Shown: positions 20,860 through 31,985 of the stretch, one piece after another
How the letters are laid out: every line of letters starts with the position of its first letter
How positions within the stretch are numbered: position 1 is the first letter of the stretch
NCBI GenBank assembly: GCA_024362935.1
Contig: JANCRA010000066.1
Location: forward strand, 186,001-250,000
Reading direction: 5' to 3'
Source: Setophaga petechia
Taxonomy: Eukaryota > Chordata > Aves > Passeriformes > Parulidae
DNA: 64,000 nt
Program-made: the position numbers and the translations under genes
Notes under the pieces: generated by a model
Told to the model about the DNA's origin: nothing
The model's input: the letters and a program-made list of their open reading frames with translations, nothing else
Database searches by the model: none

Positions 20860-21115
20860 GGCTCATCCAGGGGTTCTGGGCAGGGCTGGAGCAGGGACTG
20901 TGCCCTGGAGCCCTCAGCCAGGGGTTCTGGGCAGGGCTGGAGCAGGGACTGTGCCCTGGAGCCCTCAGCCAGGGGTTCTGGGCAGGGCTGGAGCAGGGAC
21001 TGTGCCCTGGAGCCCTCAGCCAGGGGTTCTGGGCAGGGCTGGAGCAGGGACAATGCCCTGGAGCCTCAGCAGGGGCTCAGCCAGGGGTTCTGGGCAGGGC
21101 TGGAGCAGGCAGCAC
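20860..21115 (+). repeat. 51-bp minisatellite in EDN2 3' UTR
   Basis: The motif 'cagggctggagcaggg' starts at 20881, 20932, 20983, 21034 and 21095. That gives three exact 51-bp steps and one 61-bp step. The unit is GC-rich and near-identical between copies, which suggests recent expansion. Confidence 0.92.
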
Positions 21116-21649
21116 CGAGCCCATCACTGCCCTGGGCTCTGCCTGGAGCTGTCCAAGCCTGGCCCATCCAGAGGGGTTTGGCTGCTCTCTGCAGTCAGGG
21201 ATGAGCTGCCTCCAACCTGAGCCCACCTTTGCACTATCTTCTCCTGTCAGTCAGTGCCCATGGATGAGGCTCCCGTGGTGGAACAGCTCCCAGTTTGTGT
21301 TAGAGTTTATCTCATCATCCCCTGGAGCCAGCTGAGCAGTCAGGGGTGCTCAGTGGCTGAGAAACCCCTGGGGTGGATTTCCACCCTGGCTGGGGCTGGG
21401 GGGCAGGATCAGCTCCCCCAGGGATGGCACCAAACCCTGCTGGGGGGGTGGGCTTGTGCAGGAGCCCCCACAGGCAGGGCAGGGTGAGCAGAGCCCTGGG
21501 GTGGGTCAGGGACACCCTCTCATCTCCCTGGACATGCCCTCAGTGAGGATCTGCAGCTCCTGAATATCCCAACCTCCTCCCAGCTGGAGAGGGCACACAA
21601 AGCCTGGCCTAGGTCAGCTCTGAGCCAGGCTCTGGGCAGTAAATGAGCA

Positions 21650-21765
21650 GTCAGGACCAGCAGGGGAGGGCAGGCAGGCAGGAATGATGAGGAGGGAAGG
21701 ACTGGTTGGAACAGGGGCTGGGTGATCTCTAAGGTCCTTCCAACCCAAACCCTGTGATTCTGTAA
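21650..21765 (+). mobile_element. CR1 LINE 3'-end fragment
   Basis: It ends in the typical CR1 tail 'gggtgatctctaaggtccttccaacccaaaccctgtgattctg', followed by unique sequence. It lies within the predicted EDN2 3' UTR in sense orientation. Confidence 0.8.
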
Positions 21766-22348
21766 GGGAGCACAGCCCTGCCTGAGTCAGGCTCAGGTTT
21801 AAACCCAGCTCTGCTGGCCTACAAGAGAGAAGGAAACATTTGGAAAAAAACACTGAGTGCAGAGCCTGGAAACCAAGCTGGCAGGCAAAGTTAGCCCTGG
21901 AGCTGTGTCACAAATGCACTTTTGTTTGCCTGGGCAGACTGAGCTCTGCAGGGAGCCAGGGCTCTCACCTGGGCAGGGCAGGTAGAGAGCTGCTCTCCAT
22001 CCTGGGTCCCTCTGCTGCCCACGCCAGGACTGCACAGGAGCTTTGGAGAGGCTGCTTGAAGTTGGTGGTGGACCAAAACCTGTGGCTGTTGCAAGTGTAG
22101 TCCCAATGGACAAGAAAAAGAATTCCTTGATTTTGCTTTAAGCCCCAGAGAGGGGAAAAATTAAGACCAATTGATTGTATTGTGGATGAAAGAGCAGATG
22201 AATCATTTGGTCCCCAAAGCTGCAGAGAATCTGTTTTTATCTTTGACCTTCTGAAGGTTGGAGTCACTCTAAAAAACCAAAAGAGGAAAATCCTGAAAGG
22301 GTTTTTTCCAGAGGAAATTTTGCACATGGTTTAATGTGAGTAATTTAA

Positions 22349-22354
22349 AATAAA
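22349..22354 (+). terminator. EDN2: Polyadenylation signal AATAAA, proximal
   Basis: The first canonical signal downstream of the EDN2 stop codon. It lies in AT-rich DNA and no strong GT-rich element directly follows, so it may be the minor site. Confidence 0.5.
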
Positions 22355-22455
22355 ACTACTGCTGTAAAATACTCTGTCAATCTCCTCGTGTGTGTAATGT
22401 CCCATCCTGAGTGACTTACTGCACACCTGCCAGATGTAGCATCCTGAAATCTGTA

Positions 22456-22465
22456 TATTTATTTA
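22456..22465 (+). promoter_or_regulatory. EDN2: AU-rich element in EDN2 3' UTR
   Basis: TATTTATTTA sits just before the distal polyadenylation signal. AU-rich elements of this kind destabilise short-lived mRNAs, including endothelin mRNAs. Its presence supports this stretch being transcribed 3' UTR. Confidence 0.6.
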
Positions 22466-22511
22466 AATCTATTGATTTTTTTTAGGCAGTAATTTTCAAT
22501 GTATAATTTGT

Positions 22512-22517
22512 AATAAA
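22512..22517 (+). terminator. EDN2: Polyadenylation signal AATAAA, distal
   Basis: AATAAA within taataaataatgac, followed 30-55 bp later by a GT-rich stretch (tttggtggctgggggttgg). This is the expected layout of a cleavage site, predicted near 22530-22540. Confidence 0.65.
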
Positions 22518-22539
22518 TAATGACAACAGTCAATGCTTT

Positions 22540-22902
22540 CCTTCCTTATTTGGTGGCTGGGGGTTGGTGGGTGAGGTGAAAGGAATCCAGATGGCCTAAA
22601 GAAATGGGAAAGGGAGTGGGAATGGGAGGCTGGGAATGGTCCTGGGCACATCTCAGTTCCAAGGGAACCCATCTAGAATCCTTCTGGCTGACTCAAACAT
22701 TCCTTCTCTTCAACACCTTCTTCCTTCCTGGATTTCTCTGGCAGCAGGGATGGGGAGTTAACCCCAGGTTTGTGGATGTGGGACCAGTTTGGATCCTTGT
22801 GTGGAGGGATTCTGGTGGTGTTTGACCATGGTGGAGTCCAATCCTTCCCTGTGGCTGTGGGGTCAGCAGGGCAGGGACCAGGCTTTAGATCTGGGCAGGG
22901 AT
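22540..22902. other. No recognised feature
   Basis: Unique sequence immediately downstream of EDN2, starting with the GT-rich element. No exon or repeat is evident. Confidence 0.4.
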
Positions 22903-23022
22903 CCTATTATTATTATTATTATTCCATCTAGAATTCTATAATCCATCTGGCTGACTTAAACATCCCTTATCTTCAATAGATTATTCCATCTATTATTATT
23001 ATCCCATCTAGATGGGATTGGA

Positions 23023-23070
<48 letters not shown>

Positions 23071-23130
23071 TACAATTACTATTACTACAATTACTATTAC
23101 TACAATTACTACTACTAATAATAATATTTC
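22903..23130. repeat. ATT trinucleotide microsatellite
   Basis: Interrupted ATT/TTA array with a long pure run at about 23025-23070 and a degenerate ACTATT/ACAATTACT tail. A short unit 'ccatctag' sits between two ATT runs, suggesting local duplication. Confidence 0.9.
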
Positions 23131-23510
23131 AATTCAAAAGCAGTTATCTAAAGGATGATGTGAAGATGCTGAAGGCTCATGAGGGGCCCCAGCCTTTCCT
23201 ATTCCCTGATTTTCCTGGCTGAGCTGCCTCTCCCTTGGCCAAGCCTCCACCCCAGGGCTTGGTGTGAAAACCAGAGTCCATCAGATGTTCCTGTGACAAT
23301 AAATCATTGCTCCTGGGAATTTAATGGTAAAGGTACATGATAAAAAGGAGCTGGAATTACAGGTAAAAGGAGAAAAAAAGTACCTTGGACCACTGCAAAT
23401 TCCCCATGTGGTGTGTACAATATCCATAGTTATTGTTGGTTGGGGGCTATGTATAAATTATGTATAAATTATGAATAGGAACTGTTAGGAACAGCCTCCT
23501 CAAAATTGAT
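23131..23510. other. No recognised feature
   Basis: Unique sequence between two simple-repeat blocks. Nothing is recognised. Confidence 0.4.
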
Positions 23511-23957
23511 ATACCATAAACTAAAAACATATTGACAGTAGTTTTATTTAACTACTACAAGTACACATATTTTTGTTAAAACAATGTTTGTTTATTTTGA
23601 ATATAATATTTGTTTGTAAGTTTTAAAACGTTCTAAACTTAATAATAAAACTCTATACATGTATAGAGTATTATTATTAAGATGTATAGAGTTTTATTAT
23701 TAAGTTTAGAAGTTTTAAAATATTTTGTTAGATATACTTTTTATAGCAATATATATATAGAAATATATATTTTATAGTAATACATATACTTTTTATAGCT
23801 CAGGGAGTTACTACAGCCAAGCCTTAATACACAGACCATGTTTGTTTATTTTGAATATAATATTTGTTTGTAAGTTTTAAAAGACAATGTGTAGAGTTTT
23901 ATTATAAAGTTTAGAACTTTTAAAATATTTTGTTAGATACACTTTTTTATAGTAATA

Positions 23958-23990
<33 letters not shown>

Positions 23991-24070
23991 AAAAGTATGT
24001 ATATACTTATATATATATAAGTATATATATATATATATACTTTTTATAGTAATATATATATTTTTTTATA
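23511..24070. repeat. AT-rich block with direct repeats and (TA)n
   Basis: The word 'tgtttgtttattttgaatataatatttgtttgtaag' occurs at about 23586 and 23838, and 'agttttattat-aag-tttagaa-cttttaaaatattttgttagata' occurs twice. This makes a tandem duplication of about 250 bp. It ends in a TA dinucleotide run at about 23955-24050. An inverted 'ctctatacatgtatagag' motif lies near 23650. Confidence 0.75.
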
Positions 24071-26330
24071 GCTTGGGCAGTTATTATAGCCAAGTGTTAA
24101 TACACAGACCATTGTTCTATTTTTCCTTACTTTTCTACTTTTTATATAATTTTTCTGCTGCCCAATCTCATGGCTATTGCTTAGCCCCAATCCCAGTTCT
24201 GCTGTCTCTGAGGCCTTTTGCAGCTTGAATGAATTCCCATGCACAGTGAAGATTCTCCCCTCCTCTGCCCAGCTGAGCTCCAGAGCCGGCCTGGGATTGT
24301 TCTGGTTTATCCCACTGGGTCCTGCTGAATGGGGGAGTCCTAATTTAGGGCAAATTTGGGAAAAAACCTCCAAAAGGGCCCCTCCAGAAAGCAAACCCAC
24401 ACAGCCCCTGTGCCCAACCAGTTTGGGAAGGATTCCTTGGAGAGCAGTGGAAAGAACCTGTTTGTTTAACAGGCACAGCACCCCCAGCACACAGAATGGA
24501 CAATCCCAGGTGACACCACTCTGTCACCGCTCTGACAAAGATGACAAATTCAGAAAGTCTCTCTGGGGGTGCTCGCTCTGTTCTCAGTCCCTCCTGTGCT
24601 GGGGCAGCTGCTGCAGCCACAAGGTGCAAACTCTCGGTGTTCCCAGGGCCCAGCCCGGAGCAGGTTCGAGTTGGTCCAGAAAAGGGAAAGGAGAAACAGT
24701 CCAGGGAAAATTTGAACTGCTGAGCTAAACTAACTAATGAGCAGGAGCAAGAGCAAGAGCAAAGCAGGAGCAAAGCAGAAGCAAGAGCAAAGCAAAAAGC
24801 AAAAGCAGCAGCATGCACTGCCCTGTCTGTGTGTGAGAGCAAAACCCAAACAAAACATTCGCTGTGCAGAGCCAGGCTTGAAGGCACAGAACAGATATCC
24901 AGCATGAACAGAACACAGGGATGGGGATACAGCATCAGAACCCACCCTAGGACAGGGGGAAATGAGGATTTTCTGCATTTCCCAGCAGAGGTTTCCCCAT
25001 CTCTGCAATGTCCACTGAGCCAGCCCTGGGATTTTATTTGTCCTGCTGAAGTCCCAAAGGAACCTTGGCTAGACCTTGGTCTCAGAGGGGAATTATCCCT
25101 GTGTGGGTGCTCAGAGGCTCCTGGCACCAGGGGAACCCCACATTTTGGGAGGTGGGACCACAGGAGATGCTCTCCAGCTCTCCCACAGTGTCTGGCCTTG
25201 GAGGAAAGAGGGAAAATCTGAAATAATCATTGAGGGGAGACAGGACTGAGAGTTTTTGGGGCCCTAAGATGAATTAACAGAGGAAATTTTGACATGGTAA
25301 TAATGGGAAATATTCCAGGGAGTTCCCCCACATTTAAGTGGGGAAACTTTGGACTCAGCAGTGAGAAGCAGAGAAGGAAATCCTGAGAAGTTCCCTGATC
25401 CCAAAAGCTCAGCAGAGCTCCTTGCTGGGGTGTCCCACAACTCCCCTCAGTGCCACCAAGGGCTGAGGGACAGCCTGAGCCCGGCAGGAGCCCCTGGTGG
25501 GGCTGCACTGATGCCAACCTCTGAGCACAGCCTTGGGCACAGCTTTAATTACCAGCCCTAATTGGACAACACCCGAGGGAAGAAGATGCTGGAGAGCATC
25601 TTAATTAGGGTGAGAAGGGATAAGAGAGGACTGTGCTTGTTCTTGAGTTATTGAATTTGCTGATAAAGATTAGCTGAAGGAGGCTGAAGGAGGAGTAATT
25701 GATAAATTCTCACAGGTAACAGGAAAGAGCAGAACAATAAAACTTCATTTAAGTGGAAAATCCAGGAAATCAGGCAACTTCCAAAGGCAGCTCTGAGTAT
25801 AAGAGATGGAGCATCTTTAATAAGACCCAGCTTTTTTCCTATTGACAATTCCCATCCAAATGGACACCTTGTGCCCTGCATGTGACCCTCCTGGTTTTCA
25901 GGAATTCCTGGAAAAAGCCCTTCCCTGATGGTCCACAGGCAGCAAAATTCCCTCCTGCTCTGTGGGACAGTTCTGTCCTCATCAGGATGGGCAAATTTAT
26001 TTTTTTAAAATGGGTCTTTGTTCCCTTTTAATATCTGTTGAACTGGTTCTGCCTGGGAGAAGATGTGGCAACATAAAATAGGGAGAAGTTGAAAGAAGCA
26101 GCCCCAGACCTGTGGAGGAGACTCTGACCACCAGGGCCATGGAGATTTTGCAGGTAGATTTGCCACAGAAATGGCTTTTGGTGATTTTGGCTTCTCATCT
26201 CAGGTGGGCTGGGAGAGGAGGAGAAAACTGAAATGGTCCCAATCACGTCAAGGGATCACACAGTTTTAAATTGCATTAATTAGCTGTGCTGGGTAATGAA
26301 TTAGCCCCAGGTAAGCCCATCCTGAATGAA
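24071..26330. other. Mostly unique; purine-rich AGC/AAG stretch
   Basis: About 2.3 kb without recognisable exons. A low-complexity run of 'agcaagagcaaagcagg'-type words lies at 24738-24815. The long reverse-strand frame over 24345-25127 has no family resemblance and crosses this run, so I do not call it. Confidence 0.4.
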
Positions 26331-26626
26331 ACTCTCTGTGTCAGTATAGGACATGAAATAAAACAACACTCATGCTGGAACCTCCAAGGTTAAGAGAAGG
26401 GCAGTTTAATTTCTGACTCCAACATTTATAGATTTCCAGTAGTGACAGTGGATTGGAGGATGACAGTGCCACCTCTCCAATGATACTGGACAAACCAACA
26501 GTTCATCAAATTTCTCCTCCTCCAGAAAAGAATGTAAAACAGTAATTATTTACAGAAAAGCATGAGTGAGAAAGTTCATTAAAGAATGTAGACATCAGAA
26601 GGCTTAGAAGAACTCAGAAGAACAGG
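26331..26626 (-). mobile_element. Probable solo LTR insertion
   Basis: Sequence from TGTCAGTATAGG to about AGAAGAACA resembles a songbird LTR I recognise, in reverse orientation. It interrupts a block shared with 38235-38488: the flank 'gaaactctctg' before it and 'ggggacagg' after it are directly joined in the other copy. That copy thus looks like the empty site. No clear target-site duplication was found, so boundaries are tentative. Confidence 0.5.
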
Positions 26627-26842
26627 GGGACAGGGAGGGAGGTGCCCCTGGCTCAGCCTGTGCTGGAATTGCCATTCCTGAGTGCCCCTGGAGAACAGGG
26701 TGTGAACACCTTGCTGAGCATCTGTGCCCGTGAATTAGTGGGAAAACACCTCAAGGGCTGCATTCCAAGGGGGAGAATGGCAAAGCTGATGTGAGAGACC
26801 TTCCCAGACTCTGGGATCTCCTCTTGCCTCTGGTGGGGCTGG
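26627..26842. repeat. Dispersed repeat shared with 38260-38488
   Basis: About 215 bp from 'ggacagggagggagg' to 'cttgcctctggtgggg' match 38260-38488 in the same orientation, with a few substitutions and one 12-16 bp indel. No coding content is recognised. Both copies are followed by a minisatellite, but of different sequence. Confidence 0.85.
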
Positions 26843-26862
26843 TCTGGCAGCAGCCACAACTC

Positions 26863-27294
26863 AGAGCCCCCACAGAGGCTGGAAAATCCAACTGGGATTT
26901 AGGAGAGCCTGACAGAGGCTGGAAAATCCAGCTGTGAATTGGGAAAGACCCTGTAGAGGCTGGAAAATGCAGCTGGGAGTCATAAGAGTCCCTAAAGAGG
27001 CTGAAAAATCCAACTGGAAATTGGGAGAGCCCCCACAGAGGCTGGAAAATCCAGCTGGGAGTTGGGAGAGCCCCCACAGAGGCTGGAAAATCCAACTGGG
27101 AATTGGGAGAGCCCCCATAGAGGCTGGAAAATCCAGCTGGCAGTCATGAGAGTCCTCACAGAGGCTGAAAAATCCAACTGGGAATTGGGAGAGCCCCACA
27201 GAGGCTGGAAAATCCAACTGGGAATTGGGAGAGCCCCAAAGAGGCTGGAAAATGCAACTGTGAATTGGGAAAGGCTCCACAGGCTGGAAAATCC
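26863..27294. repeat. Minisatellite, about 40 bp unit, 11 copies
   Basis: Eleven copies of 'gaggctggaaaatccaactggga(a/g)ttgggagagccccca'. The middle copies are spaced at 41 bp and the outer ones at 39-42 bp. Related units reappear at 28270-28338 and 28674-28838. Confidence 0.93.
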
Positions 27295-27904
27295 TCTCCC
27301 ATGTCCCTCCAAAGCCAGGCATGTCCCCATGGCACATCCTTTCATCCTGGCCCCATTATCTGCAGTACCTGGTACCCAATAAACCACCCTGAAGCTTTTT
27401 CAGTTTTAATCCATGAAAATCTCCACGCCTTCATTCCAGCAGCAGGACTGCAACAGTTTAGAGAAGATCTGGGCTGGGAATGAGCCCCTCCCCAGGGATT
27501 TGATGGCAAATCCGAAGTGCTGCTCTGTGACTTTGTTGTTGAAAGGGAATAATTCTCCCTCCAGCTCCGTTGCAGGGGGAGGAGGAGGAGGAGGGAGCAC
27601 ACACGGAGCAATTAAGAAAAATGTCTTTGACCTTCAGCAACTTAATCAGTTGCCAGTGTTCCTCCTAATAGTGTGCTAATGGTTAAGTTCTCCTGGCTGC
27701 CATAAAAAGTGCTATAACTGGAGGCTACAATAAAGTGCTGATCAACCCATCAAGTGAGTCAATCCAAAAGTAATATCTGTCTTTGTAATGACTGCAATAA
27801 AAGCCATGCCAAAGCCAGGAGATGACGTGAATAAGAATGCTGCTTAATTATGCTGGGCTGCTCTGCTGGGTGCTTGTGCCACACTGCCAGCCTGCTCCGG
27901 GGTG
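27295..27904. other. Unique AT-rich stretch, possible conserved non-coding element
   Basis: The part at 27600-27850 has no repeat structure and is rich in TAAT/ATTA-type homeodomain words, and it lies between repeats. That is a composition often seen in conserved enhancers. There is no comparative evidence here, so this is only a suggestion. Confidence 0.2.
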
Positions 27905-28680
27905 ACACTGCCAGAGCCAAACTTTGCATTTGTGTGGTCTCCAAGGACAGTCCTGGACACATCTCCAGCCAAGCCAGGCACAATTTTGGTGTTGAATTTG
28001 GGGTGGGGCTGTTCATCCTGACAAAATGCAGGAGGGAGGCATCACTGTGATTCCCTCTGTGAGGGGTTGGGGCTAGGAAAAATGGAAAAATGGCAAAACA
28101 GAAAAATGGGAAAATGGAAAAATGGAAAAATGGGAAAATGAAAAAATGGAAAAATGGAAAAGGGGAAAAGGTTCCCTTTGCTAAAATGGGATTAATGGCA
28201 GGAAGTAGAAATAGGGGAAAGCCAGGATCAATCAGGGAGACCCTTCCAGGCACTGGGGTGGACTTGAGGGGCTGGCTGGAAATTCCAACTGGGAGCTGGA
28301 AGAGTCCCCACAGAGTCTGGAAAATCCAATTGAGAGTCCCTGGGTGGGGGAGCCAAACTTTGTATTTGTGTGGTCTCCAAGGACAGCCCTGAGGGGTTTG
28401 GACGGGTCTCCAGCCAAGCCAAGCAGAGTTTTGGTGCAGAAAAAGGTGTTGAATTTGGGTTGGGGCTGTTTATCCTGACAAAATGCAGGAGGGAGGCATC
28501 ACTGGGGTTGGGGCAGGGAAAGGGGGAAAAGGGGAAAAAGGGAAAAGGAGAGAAGGGGAGAAGGGGAAAATGTTCCCTGTGCTAAAATGGGATTAATGAC
28601 AGGAAGCAGAACGAGGGGAAAGCCAGGAACAGTCAGGGAGACCCTTCCAGGCACTGGGGTGGACCTGAGGGGTTGCCTGG
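27905..28680. repeat. Tandem duplication, about 440 bp offset, with AAAATGG run
   Basis: The block 'gtggtctccaaggacag...tcctgacaaaatgcaggagggaggcatcactg...ctaaaatgggattaatg-caggaag...cccttccaggcactggggtgga' occurs at about 27925-28262 and again at about 28366-28670. A simple AAAATGG/AAAAATGG run (28075-28160) in the first copy is replaced by a GGGGAAAA run (28505-28570) in the second. Confidence 0.85.
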
Positions 28681-28838
28681 AAAATCCAACAGGGAGTTGG
28701 GAGAGCTCCAACAGAGGCTGGAAAAATCCCACTGAGATTTAGGAGAACCTCTGCAGAAGCTGGAAAAACCAACTGGGAGCTGGGAGAGCCCCCACAGAGA
28801 CTGGAAAATGCAACTGGGAGTTGGGAAGTTGGGAAGTT
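28674..28838. repeat. Minisatellite, about 40 bp unit, 4 copies
   Basis: Four degenerate units of 'aggctggaaaatccaactgggagttgggagagcccc', the same family as at 26863-27294. It ends in a triple 'gggaagttg'. Confidence 0.85.
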
Positions 28839-29204
28839 GCTGCCTTCCATGGCATGAACCCATCCCTGAGTGTTTGCCATGGGAGGCAGTGACCAGGCAC
28901 CCTTCCAAGGTCACTCAGGGGCAGAGGGGCTGGAGGATCTTTCCCTGCCTGATGCCTTGTCTGCATTTTCCTGGGAGCTGGGGGCTCCTGGCACCCCCAG
29001 GTACTGCTCAGGGCAGGATGGAACAAAACCCCAAGCCATGTTTTGTCAGTGCTGCCCTTGGCACAGGTGAATAACAGAGCAAACCACCCCTGGAGCCTGG
29101 AATGTCCCCTTGGAGAATTGTCCTGGTGTGCAGGGAGCTGCAGGGAGCACAAAGGGATGGAGAGGAACACCAGCTGCTCCTGCTGCAGGGATGGCTGCTG
29201 GCTT
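28839..29204. other. No recognised feature
   Basis: Unique sequence. Frames are short and unremarkable. Confidence 0.4.
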
Positions 29205-29577
29205 TGTGAGAAACAACTGCTCACTTTAAAAATTTTGAAAGGTTTATTAAACCTTAATGAAGAATTACAACAAAAGGACTAAATAAGGAAAAATTGCAGC
29301 GCTGAGAGCTGCCCTCATGGAAATCACATGGCAGGTTCATCTTCAAGATAGATGCTGAGGCTTTTATACCTCTGGGGGTCGCATCAGCCAGCCCTGGCCC
29401 CTCCCAAAATCTGTCAGTCAGCTCTTCTGTGCCATTTATCAGTGGAAACTGCTTTGTAACTGGATTTGGGGTCAGGTGTTGCCATGCAGCACTCCCTAAG
29501 CACTCCCAAGCTTTTTCATTCCCAACTGCCCCATGCAAGGGACACCTGTGCAGCTTTCTTTTACCTGTCCTAGACAG
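29205..29577 (-). mobile_element. Probable solo LTR
   Basis: Read on the - strand it has a TATA-like GGTATAAAAG (about 29361-29370) followed about 115 bp later by a poly(A)-signal-like TTTAATAAACC. This is the order of an LTR, and it resembles the 3' part of family A. Ends of TG/CA type are at about 29208 and 29577. Boundaries are approximate. Confidence 0.5.
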
Positions 29578-29649
29578 CCCAGGCTGTCTGATGGCAACAA
29601 TACAGGGGGGAAAGGGAACTAGAGGACATCTAAACTACAGTAACATAAT

Positions 29650-30452
29650 TGTTAAAAATAGGTTAGAAACTGTTGTAAAATAGTTGATAGATCGTTAAGC
29701 ATGTACTGTTAGTTTGGTTGTTATATTGTAAAAGGGGTTAAAAGGGCAGTTATAAGAAATTACACCTCAGTAAAGTGCACCACAAGCCAGCCTGGGCAGA
29801 ACTGCAATGGCTAATCAAGGCCTTAAACCTTCATGCAAATGAAGGATCCAAACAGAAAACAATCCAGAGGGACAAAAAACAGGATAAAAAGGGGCATCTG
29901 ACCCAGGGAAGCTGTGCTGCTCCCCTGGAACATCGGGGCCATCCCTGCTGAGCAGGCCCAGCGCCGGCGCTGCTCCATCCTCGACAGGAACGCTCCTGCT
30001 CAGCCCAGGCCCCTGCTTTGGGCCTTTCTTTTATTATAATAAATGGTGAAATCACTTTAGTACCAGGAGTCTGGTCCCGTTTTTAGCATGTACTGTTAGT
30101 TTGGTTATGGTGAAAGGGGTTAAAAGGGCAGTTATAGGAAATTACACCTCAGCAAAGTGCACCATCCCCAAAGCGAAATGAGCCAGCCTGGACAGAGCTG
30201 TAATGGCCAGTCAAGGCCCAAACTTTCATGCAAATGAAGGATCCAAAACCAAACCAATCGGAAGGGACAAAAAACAGGATAAAAAGGGGCATCTGACCCG
30301 GGGAAGCTGTGCCACTCCATCTGGGACATCGCTGCTCCATCCTCGACAGGAACGCTCCTGCTCAGCCTGAGCCCCCTGCTTTGGGCCTTTCTTTTTCTTA
30401 TAATAAATGCTGAAATCACTTTAGCACCAAGAGCCTGCTCTCATTTTTATCA
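29650..30452 (+). mobile_element. Two abutting LTR copies in tandem
   Basis: The segment from 'agcatgtactgttagtttgg' repeats with a 387 bp offset (29698 and 30085). Each copy has 'ggataaaaaggggcatctgaccc' (TATA region), 'tcctcgacaggaacgctcctgctcagcc', and 'ataataaatg(g/c)tgaaatcacttta(g)' (poly(A) signal). The first copy has a longer 5' end beginning TGTTAAAAATAGG. The second ends near 'ctcatttttatca'. No internal retroviral sequence remains between them. Confidence 0.8.
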
Positions 30453-31589
30453 ATCACTATACATCAATAAAGCTTCTCTTAATATTCACACAATATTCAT
30501 CCCTTAATTGTGAGAGCCAATCGTCTCACTATCCATCTGTAACAGCTTCCTCCAAAACATCCCACAGCTCTGGGATCCCTGCAGGCACAAAGGAGCAGGA
30601 ACCCAGCGTGGAGCTGGGGGCAAACACACCACAGCCCTTCAAGGAATTCCTTCCCCCATCGACAGGGAAAACAGGATGCAGGCCACATTCCTGCTGGCAT
30701 AGACAAGGCTCTCCACAGCAGCACAAACACATTGCTCAGTTCCAATTAAACCCTGGCTTTATATCACCTTGCTGCTGATAAGGCTCTGATTAATGGAAGA
30801 ATTGTCTTTTTATTTTTTCCCCAATAAAGTCCCTGGTGTTAATTGTTTTTTCCCTCTCGCATTCCTCGTTTCAGAGGCGCTTTCGAGGAGGGTTTGCTGA
30901 TTGTGCTGGAAGTGCTGTGGGAACACTTAGTCTCTTCCTGGTTTTGTTTTTTGGGGCTAAGTGCTGCCACTGAGAGCAGCAGGTCCAACAGACAAATCAG
31001 CCCAGAGAAATCCTGCCCTGGTGCCTCTCGATAAACAAGTGCAAATTCATATGTTTGTCCATGACACAGAAAGTGCCAGAACAATGATTTGGTGACTTTT
31101 GCCAGGGTTGTTTCCTCTGCACAGCCGCCTTCCCTGGCGGAGCCTCAGCAGCGTAGCAACAGCTCAGCAAAACAAAAGCCAACCACGGCCAGGCTTTAGG
31201 AAAACATTATCCCGGTCTGAAGGGTGGGGCTGTGCTTTCCAGAGGAGCTGGGACCAGCCCCAACGGCCCAGGCTGCCTCCTGAACGCCGGGAGCTTCAGC
31301 CAAGCTCCTGGAAGAGCTGTAGGTCCATGGGACAGGCGGCTGCTGCTCCGTGCCCATGGGTGGTGTGTCCATGTGAGCCACACGAGGGGCACAGGGCTGG
31401 AATCTCCAGCTAAAAATGGGTTTTTTCAGTCATCCAAGAGTGTCTGTTCTCTGGAGTGATGGCAGGTGGGAATGGCTCCATCAGCAGCTGGTGGTGCAGC
31501 CCATGAGGGGCAGGGTGTGAGCACGGAGCCATGGACGGGGTCCCTGCTCAGGGGGACACAGCTGACCCTGACTCTGCCCTGGCCAGGGG
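30453..31589. other. No recognised feature
   Basis: About 1.1 kb of unique sequence. Nothing exon-like with splice sites was seen. Confidence 0.4.
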
Positions 31590-31985
31590 AGAAAACGGGA
31601 GAAAACAGGAGAAATCAGGGGAGAAATCAGGTGAGAAAACAGACCCTATAGATCATGACTCAGGTATGAACTCAGGTAAGAACTCAGGTGAGAAATCAGG
31701 CCCTGCAAATCCTGACTCAGGTATGAACTCAGGTAAAACTCAGGTCCTGGAAATCCTGACTCAGGTATGAATGCAGGTAAAAAAATCAGGCTCTACAAAT
31801 CCTGACTTAGGTATGAACTCAGATGAAAACTCAGACTCTACAGATCCTGACTCAGGTAGGAACTCAGGCCCTGTAGGCCTTGGCTCAGTAAGAACTCAGT
31901 AAAACTCAGGCTCTGCAGACTCTGTCTCAGGTCAGAAGTCAGTCAGGCTTTGCAGATGCTGGCTCTGTAGGAACTCAGGCCCTGC
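31590..31985. repeat. Degenerate minisatellite (aactcagg/cctgactcagg)
   Basis: Irregular units built on 'gaactcaggtaagaactcagg', 'ccctgcaaatcctgactcaggtatg' and 'agaaatcagg', with spacing of about 40-60 bp. The array is strongly diverged. Confidence 0.8.

Larger units (their letters stand above)
20572..22535 (+). other. EDN2: EDN2 3' UTR (predicted)
   Basis: The first AATAAA after the stop is at 22349-22354, the second at 22512-22517, and a GT-rich stretch follows at about 22549-22572. I therefore predict a 3' UTR of about 1.95 kb. It contains a 51-bp minisatellite and a CR1 fragment. Its length is an inference from signals only. Confidence 0.6.

Noticed and set aside
24345..25127. A 260-codon reverse frame
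   Set aside because: It includes a low-complexity Leu/Cys/Ser stretch from an AGC/AAG run and has no recognisable domain or splice structure.
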